Below the pieces are notes generated by a model. The model was not told where the DNA came from, did no database searches, and saw only the letters and a list, made by a program, of their open reading frames with translations. A stretch of 64,000 nucleotides of DNA from Siderastrea siderea (lineage: Eukaryota > Cnidaria > Anthozoa > Scleractinia > Rhizangiidae): positions 55,465,265-55,529,264 of the forward strand of contig OZ034967.1 in assembly GCA_964030785.1 (NCBI GenBank), in the 5' to 3' direction. The number at the start of each line of letters is the position of its first letter. Positions within the stretch are counted from its first letter, which is position 1. This document shows positions 1 to 9,364 of the stretch, piece after piece. A program made the translations under genes and the position numbers.

Positions 1-2072
1 GGTTGCCTAATGAACAAACCGGAAGATGTCCTGTTTTATCCACTGCTAGTCCTGTTGGTTCATTTAACTCTCCGTCCCTACTCCCATAGCTCCCAAATTC
101 ATACAAAAATTGCCAATTGCTGTTGTACACCTTAATGAGATGGGCATCACGATCAGAGACAAAAATTTTATCCTCATAATACAAACAGCCAACTGGCATG
201 TCTAACCATCCCCTCCCAATTGCCTTACAAATATTTCCTTCAGGTGAAATAAACTTAATGCATTCGTTTCCTGCATCGCAGACAACAATATTTCCTTGGG
301 AATCTAGGGCTATACCCCTGGGTTGACTAAGCGATTTGCCACTATAAAATGCTGTAACATATTCTCCCTTGGCACTAAAAAGTAATATTTTGTTATTTCC
401 TCTGTTTGCCACATTAACCCTACCTTCATTATCGATACATATTCCGGTTGGTTCATCATGCTGATTCTGTCCAAAAGACTTAATAAAGTCTCCCTTTTCA
501 TTTAAAACTATAATGCGGTTGTTGCTGAGATCAGTTACGAAGATTTCATTCGAGTCACTCACAGCCACTCCCCAAGGGTGTTTTACAATAGTATTGTCAA
601 AACCTCCCCAGTCCTTCTCCAATGAAACGTACCGGAGTAAAGGATCGTTCCTTGATGCAAATTGGTAAAAATTCTTTGATGTTTTCTCCATTTACTTGAA
701 TGGTTAGTACATGTTGTCCAGCATGGCTTGAAATAAAGGAAATAACCTACCTGCCATTATTATTGTCAACAATTTTTATTTCGGCAGAAACTTTTTTATT
801 TTGAGGTGAAATGATGCCAACGTCAATGTAATCTCCCGGACAGTAACATTGTTTTCTTTCAGAATTCCGTGTGTTCACTTCAATCTCTGTTTCCAACCCT
901 GCTGTACTTGTAGCGGCTTGAGATCCTTCAACTGAACATTGGCTTGCTTCTGTTGCAGTTTCTTCGAAGTGTCCAATACTTGATTCTTGAAGCATTTGAG
1001 AGATTGCTTGGTTTTCCCAAAACACGGTGATAGGACTTTTCTCGTCATTTAAAAATAATTATTGATGTCACATCTTTTAGTTTAGCTTTCTGCAGTCCTT
1101 GAAAAAGTCCATCTATTGGTGCGTTGGTTCTTACAAGATCTGCTTCTGTGCTGTGTTGAACGAGACTTCGAATCTGTGAGATGGATTGCCCCCTCTTGTC
1201 CAGCTGATCCTGAAATTCATCTATTTGTTTCCTTAGGTGTTCTTGGGCTTTCTTTGTTTGATTTTCCACTTCAGCTATTGATTCTTGCTCTTTTTGTCGT
1301 AGAATCAAGATGAGAGATTCCACTGTTTGTTGAAACTTTTCCTTGTTAATTTTCGAGCAGTGTTCAAGTAGACGGGACTTTTCTTCTAATTCTCGAATGT
1401 AACTCTGGATATGGTTTTTGACGGCTCCATTGCAGCGTCAAGTTTACTAGAGATGTCGTTCTTCAAAGCTCTTGCGGTAATTTCTAAATGTTCCAAATCA
1501 TGTTTATTGTGGTCAACAATAGCACAAGTCTGACATACAGGAACTTTACACACTTTACAATAAAACTTGAGAATTTCTCTCTCGTGGAGCTCTCTCTGGC
1601 AAAATACTGGCCTCTTCAAAACATCCTCAAAATCCTTATCTTGAAAATCTTTGAGCGAAAGGACGCGATGATCTTTGTTACTACGCAGAATGTTGTGTCC
1701 ATTGAGACACACGTCGCACCAGAAACCACCACAATGGAAACAATAAGATGCTTCCTCGTTTTTCTTGTCACAATTTCCACAAGTCACTCTCGAAGTGTTG
1801 CACTCCTTGATGGCCAAAATATCGAGGAGATTCTTGACGTAACAACAGCTAGGTAGAGTTTCCATCGTGCCACTCCCGGGAACAACGACTTCAGTCTGGC
1901 AAATGAGACATTTAATCTTGCCATTGCGGGCGTTCGCCCTTGCCAAGTTGTTCAGACATTCAAGACAGAAAATATGTAAGCAAGGCAGTTGTTTGGGATT
2001 TGTGTACAAGTGAATACACACAGAGCAGGTTACTTCTTCTTTTAGATTGTGCTTCAAGGTTGGAACATCCAT
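1..2072 (-). pseudogene. TRIM-NHL (TRIM2/3/71-like) pseudogene, 3' end beyond window
   Basis: Reading leftward from the ATG at 2072, the first 220 codons give a RING finger (C16, C19, C31, H33, C36, C39, C55, C58 pattern), B-box 1 and B-box 2 closely matching the intact paralogue at 51703-53895. Near 1400 the frame breaks. The coiled coil continues in another frame (about 1323-1045) and the filamin-like part returns to the first frame (1025-750), ending at a TAG where paralogues have Tyr of the N-N-G-S-Y motif. Filamin sequence continues past that stop to about 630, where another frameshift precedes recognisable NHL repeats that run off the window edge. At least three frame changes and one nonsense codon argue against a spliced gene, because the paralogues are single-exon. 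Family members are usually E3 ligases or RNA-binding proteins; this copy is probably dead. Confidence 0.85.
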
Positions 2073-2236
2073 CGTGAAAACCTACGGTGACCGAAAGTCC
2101 ACTTTACAGCTTTAGACACCTCACCCTCGAAATTTCGAGTTCTTCGAGGTCTCGTGATGATTTCTCAGAAACGGGTATTTACGCAAATTTTAATTTGCGT
2201 AAATCTCGTTCTTGATTGGTTTCGTTTATCGAACCC

Positions 2237-2295
2237 ATCACGCGAACCAAAGAATTGTCACGCGAACTGAGAAATTGTGACGCGTACCTTCACGC
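2237..2295. promoter_or_regulatory. Reiterated CACGCGAA-type motif upstream of TRIM copy 1
   Basis: Three close copies of a TTGTCACGCGAAC-like word (about 2237-2248, 2254-2267 and 2273-2287, the last as GTGACGCGTAC) lie 165-220 bp upstream of the ATG at 2072. Similar words lie upstream of the other TRIM copies in this window. A regulatory role is inferred only from repetition and position. Confidence 0.45.
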
Positions 2296-3119
2296 ATGCA
2301 AAGCTAAAGGTGGATATACGAGTGTTGGAAGGTGAATTAATTGGCTCATCTCGACAAAAGTCCTTAAAACAAATGTAATAAGCTGTTTCAGTGGTGCACA
2401 ACACTGCCTAAACTGCACTTAAAATTAGGTCCCAAATTCTTCCCAGTTTCAAAAACTACGATCCGAGCCCTTTACTATTAAATCTCAAAAACTCCACCAG
2501 ACGCAAGGCCTCCTCCTAATCTCAAAAACTAAGACCTAAGACCTGTTCCTAATCTCAGAGAAACTAAGACAAAAGACACCTTTCCAATTTCAAAAAACTG
2601 TAACACCTGATACCCCTACCCAAACTGAAAACCAATAAGTCACTTCCCCCCCCCCCCCCGGCTAATCTGAGCCTCGTGAGTTAATTTCGGGAAAGTGAAA
2701 TGATATGATATGATGATGATATTCGAGCGTGACTTAATCAAGGCTAAGCTTAGTTTGTCCTTGTAGAGTTTGATATCTGCATCAGCTGCAAATGGCCCAA
2801 TGGAAATCATTTCATTCCATGATGCTACTGGATAACTGGACAAGGCATAGTGATTTTAAACCCAGGAATTTTCCAGGAATTTTGTCGAGAGGTTGTTAGA
2901 AGTGAACGTGGACAAAGAAGTGATATCCACATTAGTTTGTGGGCATCTGTGAGGAAAATATCCTCTGCTATATTGCAGTGATATATGATATGACTATACA
3001 TGATCTTGTATAAATAAGTGTTGCTGTTGTTGGCAAGCGTTTCCAACGCGCGGAAAAATCCACAAAAACGCCCGCTACGCAGGCATTCACAGTGTCGTGA
3101 TTGTAGTTGATACTGTGGC
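2296..3119. other. Intergenic spacer between divergent TRIM copies
   Basis: No credible gene seen. It holds a poly-C run near 2647-2660, short AT-rich stretches, and diverged purine-rich tandem text at about 2450-2630 (repeated 'ctcaaaaact...' phrases). It separates the divergently oriented TRIM copies starting at 2072 (-) and 3579 (+). Confidence 0.5.
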
Positions 3120-3365
3120 TTATTACGCGAATCTGACAAATTGTCCCTCAAACCAAATTATCATCACGCGATCCCTGCAGTTGTCACGGGAATCGAGCGA
3201 GTAAATTGTCACACGAACCATGCACCGTAGTTGTTCCGTTTGTTCGAGGGTAGAGTTCATCTTGTGAATTCCCCAGGGTATGACAGCAAACCCTCTTTGA
3301 GCTTTTTTACAACTAGGCCTCCATGTCTACAAACTGCATGGTTCGCGTGACATAACTTTAGTTCA
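3120..3365. promoter_or_regulatory. Reiterated CACGCGA/TCACGCGA-type motifs upstream of TRIM copy 2
   Basis: Variants of the TRIM-upstream word occur around 3123 (TTACGCGAA), 3165 (ATCACGCGAT), 3181 (TTGTCACGGGAA) and 3208 (TTGTCACACGAAC), with an inverted form around 3341-3352 (GGTTCGCGTGAC). They lie 230-460 bp upstream of the ATG at 3579. The motif density resembles that at the other TRIM copies. Function is unknown. Confidence 0.4.
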
Positions 3366-3460
3366 CGTGATCGATAGAAAACGATTACAAACGATAGCAT
3401 AAATTAGCTATTTTATGTGTTTGTCCGTTTGCAGCGAACTCGTCTTGTCGATTGGCGCGG

Positions 3461-3580
3461 TGTGATTCATAACCTAAAGAATGAAATGACTTACACGGCC
3501 TGTGTTCTCCTGTAAACAAATCCCTAACAGTTGCCTTGAGCCTTGCCTAAGTAACTTGGCAAGAACGAAGCCCGCCATAT
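3461..3580 (+). pseudogene. Decayed RING-finger segment of TRIM copy 2
   Basis: Translated in the ancestral frame this stretch reads I-H-N-L-K-N-E then a RING start with the first Cys lost, an in-frame TAA just before T-N-P, a further TAA, and a deletion removing the middle zinc ligands (the C-x-H-x-F-C block). The remainder lines up with 'NLARTSARHGKIKCPIC' of the intact paralogue but is shifted in frame by extra bases at the CATATGG where the downstream open frame now begins. The RING was therefore present ancestrally and has been lost here. Confidence 0.75.
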
Positions 3581-5612
3581 GGCAAGATCAAATGTTGAAT
3601 TTGCCGGACTGAAGTCGCTGGGAGCCGCTGTGCCTGAGAATGGCACGATGGAAACTCAGCCTAGCTGTTTGTACGTGGAAAATCCGCTCGATATTTTGGC
3701 CGTCAAAGAATGCAATACTTTAAAGGTGACTTGTGGAAATTGTGATGAGAAACACGAGGAAGCGTCGTACTGTTTTCATTGCGACAAATTTTGGTGCCAA
3801 GGTTGTTTGAACGCACACAACATTTTGAAGGAAAACAAAGATCACCGCGTTCTTGCTGTCAAACATTTTAAAGATAAGGACTTTGAAGATGTTCTTAGTA
3901 AAGAGAGAATCCATGGAACTGCGCTGAAGAGTAATATCGCTTCAAGGCTTGACGCTGCAAAGAAATCGTCCAAGACAATTTCCGGTTACATTCAACGACT
4001 GGAGGAAACCTCACGTCTACTTGAATATCGCTCGAAAACTATCAAGGAACAGATACAACAAACCACTAAATCACTGATCATGACCCTGCAACAAAAAGAA
4101 CAAGAGTTATTAGCTGAAGAGGAAAATGAGACAAAAAAAGCCTTAGAACAGCTCAGGAAACAAAAAGGTCAATTTCAGGATCAGTTGATCAAGGGCGAGC
4201 AATCCATCTCACATATTGAGTATCTTCTTCAATGCCGCACCGGAGAAGAACTTGAAAGGAACAAAACATTCATAGATGAGCTTTTCAGAGGACTCCCGGA
4301 AGAGCCGCACGATCCAAGTATGCCATCAACCAATGACTGGAAGACTGTGTCTATGTTTATGCAAAACGAAAAAGTCTCTGAAAGCCTCCTCGAATTGGGA
4401 ATCGGTCACCTAGTTACCAACAAAAGCGCAACAGAAGCAAATCAATGTTCAGTGGAAGTATTTCAAGCCGCTACAGCAGGGCTGGAAACAGAGATTGAAG
4501 TGATCACACGGAACTCTGAAGGAGAACAATGCTATTTTCCTGGAGACTATGTAACTGTAGAATTAATTTCACCTCAAGATCAAAACACTGCTGTTGAAAT
4601 GAAAATAATTAACAAGAATAATGGCAGCTACATAGGTTCCCTTATTCCAAGTGAAGCTGGACAACATTTACTAACCGTTCAAGTAAATGGAGAAAACATT
4701 AGAGAATTTCCACCGATTGAAATCAAAGAACGATCATTTGTGCCTTTGAGATTTATTGCAAAAAGAAGCATTCAGAACAGTGAAACTCTCACAGAGATTT
4801 CACCTCTCAGCAAAAGTGCTGTAGCACTGGCCCCGCCAAACAATTTGAGCCACCCCTGGGGAGTGGCCTCAAACGACCCTAATGAGATCTTTGTAAGTGA
4901 TATGGACAATAATAGAATTGTAGTTTTCAATGAAAAAGGGGAGTTTATCAGGTCCTTTGGACAGAGTTTGCTATATAAACCAACCGGGATGTGCATCGAT
5001 AATGAAGGTAGGGTTTATGTGGCAAACAGAGGAAATAACAAAATATTACTTTTCAATGCCGAGGGGGAATACATCACGGCAGTTCACAATGGTGAATTAT
5101 TTCAGGAACCTCGACAAATATCACTTAACGCACAAGGAAATCTCTTTGTCTGTGACGTGGGAAATCAGTGTATTCAGTTAATTTCTCCCAACGGAAGCAT
5201 TTTGAAAACTATAGGGAAGGGTGGGCTTCGTAAGCCAGTTGGATGTTTGTGTTATGAAGATAAAGTTTTTGTGTCAGATTATGATGCCCATCTTATTAAG
5301 GTTTACAATGTCAGCGATGGGAGATTTCTGTATGAGTTCGGCAGACATGACACTGTGGATGTAGAACTAAATGAACCAATTGGACTAGCGGTGGATAAAG
5401 AAAGGCACCTCCTAGTTTGTTCAGGGTATTCATTTGATAACCCGCACAGAATACTTGTATATACTTTAGACGGAAAGTTTGTCACAATGTTTGGAGGATT
5501 ATGTGGGAGAGGTTTAGGACAATTCATAGTGCCCACTTCTGTTACGGTTTTAAAAAGTGGTCGCATTGTTGTTTGCGAGTTTGAGAACTGTCGTTTACAA
5601 ATGTTTGAATAG
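3579..5612 (+). CDS. RING-less TRIM-NHL protein (B-box 1, coiled coil, filamin, NHL)
   Basis: Single open frame of 677 codons ending C-R-L-Q-M-F-E. The first ~22 residues read the old RING tail in a shifted frame and rejoin the family frame at V-P-E-N-G-T-M-E-T. B-box 1 is kept (C-G-N-C ... Y-C-F-H-C ... W-C-Q-G-C-L-N-A-H, about residues 48-95). B-box 2 is missing: the frame jumps from D-F-E-D-V-L to the coiled-coil start (A-L-K-S-N-I-A). Coiled coil runs about 110-235, a filamin/ABP280-like domain about 290-390, and NHL beta-propeller repeats about 410-677. With no RING it should lack E3 activity, but it could still bind RNA or partners through the NHL domain or multimerise through the coil. 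The intact paralogue is 730 residues. Whether it is expressed is unknown; it may be a decaying copy with a fortuitously long frame. Confidence 0.75.
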   Translation: MARSNVEFAGLKSLGAAVPENGTMETQPSCLYVENPLDILAVKECNTLKVTCGNCDEKHEEASYCFHCDKFWCQGCLNAHNILKENKDHRVLAVKHFKDKDFEDVLSKERIHGTALKSNIASRLDAAKKSSKTISGYIQRLEETSRLLEYRSKTIKEQIQQTTKSLIMTLQQKEQELLAEEENETKKALEQLRKQKGQFQDQLIKGEQSISHIEYLLQCRTGEELERNKTFIDELFRGLPEEPHDPSMPSTNDWKTVSMFMQNEKVSESLLELGIGHLVTNKSATEANQCSVEVFQAATAGLETEIEVITRNSEGEQCYFPGDYVTVELISPQDQNTAVEMKIINKNNGSYIGSLIPSEAGQHLLTVQVNGENIREFPPIEIKERSFVPLRFIAKRSIQNSETLTEISPLSKSAVALAPPNNLSHPWGVASNDPNEIFVSDMDNNRIVVFNEKGEFIRSFGQSLLYKPTGMCIDNEGRVYVANRGNNKILLFNAEGEYITAVHNGELFQEPRQISLNAQGNLFVCDVGNQCIQLISPNGSILKTIGKGGLRKPVGCLCYEDKVFVSDYDAHLIKVYNVSDGRFLYEFGRHDTVDVELNEPIGLAVDKERHLLVCSGYSFDNPHRILVYTLDGKFVTMFGGLCGRGLGQFIVPTSVTVLKSGRIVVCEFENCRLQMFE

Positions 5613-7060
5613 GTGTGGACAAACAATGGTCCTCGGATTATACAACAGATTACAGCGTTCAACACCATTACAAGCCAGTGCGTGACAGGGCGATGGAAAC
5701 TGAACAATTAGTCGAGTAAAAGTTAACAAATATAACGAATTTCAGTTGTGGTGCTGAGTGGATTCAAATCGTTTTTCAGCACACCGACTTTAAAAAGGAG
5801 CAATTAATTTGCCCTGCTAGCTAGAGTTTTCTGAAGTGCGAAGCTCTTTGATATTTACAATCCAGCGCAATATTCGGCTTGGGGCCTGCTGCCGCAGGAT
5901 AGCAATTTAAATTTGCTTTATGGCCAACCATGTTAACGAATGCTTAGTAGAAAGTAAACGGCTTAATTGATCAAGCGTTTCCTCAAGTTACGGGTACTAC
6001 AGAAAGAGCATTTTACAAAACCGTTACAATCATTTTTCATGGGTTCAAATTAGTCTGTCAATGGGTATCATGTCCCGGCACCATTTTAATAAGAAATATA
6101 TATAATTTTACCTACATAACACACGGAACTAAGTATAGTTAAACTTTTGTATGTAATTTCCGTGATTGAATAACCTGATACTACGTCACAGTGCTCAGGA
6201 TAATGTAGTCCCAATTTCTCAAAACAAATTGAGAAGTTTTAGTCGCAGCTCAAAAAATAGAGCAGTGGTATAAAAAAAGACTGAAAAAGGAGGTCGTATC
6301 AAGCGTTTTGAATGGACATCCCAATATTGTAATTTAGTTCATTGCAATATTCAGAACAAAATCCTGTCAGCCATAGCACACCTAAAAAAAATATATAAGC
6401 CCAAACAAATATAAAGAAACACGAGTAATAGTGGAATAAAGTAGTGGTAACAATATCTTATGTCGTTTTTTAGGCCTTTATGTCGTGTTACATCGCAATT
6501 TCAGAGCGTTTAGGTCATTCAAGATTCTCTGTATATAACAACGTCTTTAATATCGGCAATCGTGTCTCCTGTGCGGTCGGCATTTGTCATGAGTTTGGAT
6601 GTCGGATGAATTCGACACCTGAGAAGTCACACACGAAAACCAACCGCAAAGGAGATACACTCCAGTGGCCATAAACTGTGGGCCATTTTTTTCTCAGTTT
6701 TAATCATTTTTGCTTTATTTTCTTGTTTTTGCTGACTAGAGCCTTCAATTCTGCGTCTTTGTTTTAAAATTCCTTCAGCCTTGTCGAACACGTACTTGTG
6801 AATACTTTTAAAATTTGATTCATTGCACCTCAATTTTGCAAGTTGCTACAAAGTATCGCTCAGCCATATGTACCTGAGCTAGCCAGGCATATGTGGCAAT
6901 TATCCCATTATATATATAAGTCATAAATAACAAACAGTCCTTTATAAGGAAACAGGGCCACAAAACCGAATTTGGGAAAAATAAACAAGAAAGAAAGAGA
7001 TCACAATAAACCCAGCAAATCTGACCCAGCTGACTAAGAACGCGACATTCCTTTTCTTTC
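5613..7060. other. Intergenic, no gene recognised
   Basis: AT-rich sequence with no open frame resembling a family. Short frames near 6480-6670 and 6627-7113 show no domain, and the latter only overlaps the B-box fragment that follows. Confidence 0.5.
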
Positions 7061-7152
7061 TTGCAAAATGTTGCGAGCGTTCTTTGCATCAAAATTTGCC
7101 GCACTGAAAACAATAAGACGCTTCCTCTTTTTTCTTATCATAGTTTCCAGTT
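7060..7152 (-). pseudogene. B-box 1 fragment of a TRIM gene
   Basis: The complementary strand reads [19 protein letters not shown] followed by a stop and C-K-E-R. This aligns with B-box 1 of the neighbouring TRIM copies ([22 protein letters not shown]). One zinc Cys is Tyr and the conserved Trp codon is a stop. Flanking sequence does not continue the family, so this is an isolated remnant. Confidence 0.65.
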
Positions 7153-7973
7153 TTAAAGGCTACTGTCTACCGTATACCTCAAATCCCGGGCCTACCCTGT
7201 TTCATCACGCGTGACCAGCCCAAGGAACGTATGAGCAGGAGGGTGTTTCATTTGGTGTTAAAAATTAATTTCACGCGGATGAAAATATTAAAAAATGCAG
7301 AAAAAAAAATAACAATTACTCATCTTAATCCCAAGCAGTATATATGAGTATTTGTCCGCCAGTACAGCATGAAAATAGCAGAAATAGCAGCGACAATGAA
7401 GCGAACTTCCTTACGATATGTATAAGTTCAGTGGTGCAAAGGTTTCAGTAATTATGTCATAAGGGATTGATATCCTTTGTGGTTTTTGTGCTGTCGCTGT
7501 TTAGGCATCGCAACTGAACTGTTCGAAACTGACTTTTTCCGGATTTTGAAATCAGCTCAAGGTTAGATCAGTTTTCGCACCCACTCACTTTTAAACAAAA
7601 TAAATCACATGAATCACAAAACATTATTTATTGATTGATTTACTTTTGTAGGAATTCTTCAGCTAGACGTCTACCTTAGCTTTGGGTTCTGCTATGATAA
7701 CTGAAAAAGAAAATTGCCAAACGAAAGTTTTCGTCGTTGTGAAGTTTAATATTTGCTAAACGACAGCTAAATTACTGACCAATACTGACCAAACACATTA
7801 GGGAAAAAAAATCAGAAACCTACAATCCTTGACAAAACTATTAACAAGAAACGACAGTTCACACGAATCTTGTGCATGACACTTTTCGGACCAAAATAAC
7901 ATTCATCGGTGGGGTATAGTGGGAGGTTACTTTACTTTAAGTTGCTAGGCACACAGATATAAACGTGGCATAA
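7153..7973. other. Intergenic, no gene recognised
   Basis: AT-rich spacer between the B-box fragment and the 3' end of TRIM copy 3. No open frame, RNA gene or clear repeat was seen. Confidence 0.45.
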
Positions 7974-8961
7974 TTATTCAAACATTTGTAAACGACAGTT
8001 TCCAAACTCACAAACAACAATGCGACCGTTTTTTAAAACCGTGACAGAACTAGGGTGTTTAAAGTGCTCCAGCTGTTTCCCATATGATCCTCCAAACATT
8101 GTGACTAACTTTCCATTCAAAGTATATACATGAATTCTGTGCGGGCTATTTAATAAATATCCCGAGCAAACTAGAAGATGTCCTGCTTTATCCATCGCTA
8201 GCCCACTTGGTCCATATAACTCTACATCCACATTCCCGTATCTACCAAATTCATACAGAAATCTCCCATCGCTATTACTGTAAACCTTAATAAGGTGGGC
8301 CTCACGATCTGACACAAAAACTTTATCTTCATAACACAAACAGTCAAACGGTTTGCACAACTCGCCCTTGCCTATTGTCTTTAAAATGCTACCGTTGGGA
8401 GAAATGAACTGAACACATTGATTTCCTGAATAACAGACAAAGAAATTTCCTTGTGCAGTTATTGATATTCCCCGGGGTTCTTGAAATGATTCACTATTGT
8501 GAACTTCCGTAACCAATTCTCCCCTGGAATTAAAAGTAAGATTTTATTACTACCTCTGTTTACTACAAAAATCCTATTTTCCTTATCGATGCATATGCCT
8601 GCTGGCTTATTCAGCGATTTCTGTCCAAACGACCTGATAAACTCCCCTTTTTCGTTAAAAACTAGGATTCGATTATTGTCCATATCGCTTACAAAGATCT
8701 CATTTGAGTCATTTGAAGTCACGCCCCAGGGGTGATTTAATTTGTTCTTCTTGTTGCCCATCCTGGAAGCTACAGCCACAAGTGTCTGGTCCAGTGTTTG
8801 GTTCGCTAGAAGTGTCTGGCGGAGAGATTGACCTTCAATAGGTCCCTCTGGAATAATCCCGCAGGTCTATAGGCACGTTCCTAAATGCCAATCGGTGAAA
8901 AATCGACAATGGTTTCTCCATTTACTTGAACGGTCAGTAGATGTTTTCCAGCCACACTTGG
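7974..8961 (-). pseudogene. TRIM copy 3, C-terminal half (end of filamin, NHL repeats), left of BEL insertion
   Basis: Reading leftward, 8961 to about 8790 holds the end of the filamin domain (matching A-G-x-x-L-L-T-V-Q-V-N-G-E) with stops and frameshifts. 8779-8520 and 8516-7974 then encode NHL repeats in two frames (shift near 8518) ending C-R-L-Q-M-F-E like the other copies. The 5' boundary is the edge of the BEL 3' LTR. The matching N-terminal part resumes at 15766, so both belong to one interrupted gene (7974-16949). Confidence 0.85.
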
Positions 8962-9306
8962 TGTTTATTTATCGGGGATTTGTACAAGTTCGATTTGCGT
9001 CCAGCAGTTGACGGCTTACAGTTCGAGTGTTCGTCAAATCACTGCAAAATAGTGATGAGTGATTATAGTATTAGTTCCTGAAGGTGCAGCAAATGAAACA
9101 AAGCAAGGCTGAAAAACGTACCCCTAATTCCGGACAAAATCATCGACGGACGTAACAAGAGTTCGTTTAACTATACGAAACTATGCGAAAGAAAAAACTA
9201 CAGCTTTTGAAATAAGAATTAATAAATGTCGAGGCGTGCCCCTTGGGGCTGCACGGGGGCACGCCACATTACGTAAGTTCAGTTCTCGCCGTTTTCTTTG
9301 TTAACA
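8962..9306 (-). repeat. BEL 3' LTR
   Basis: 345 bp, direct counterpart of 15418-15765. The ends form the short inverted repeat TGTT...AACA. A complementary-strand AATAAA lies close to the outer end. Confidence 0.9.
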
Positions 9307-9364
9307 CTCCCGGGGCGAAGGGTGCTGCCTCAGACGAGGTAGCAAAACTTTAACTTCTCACAGA

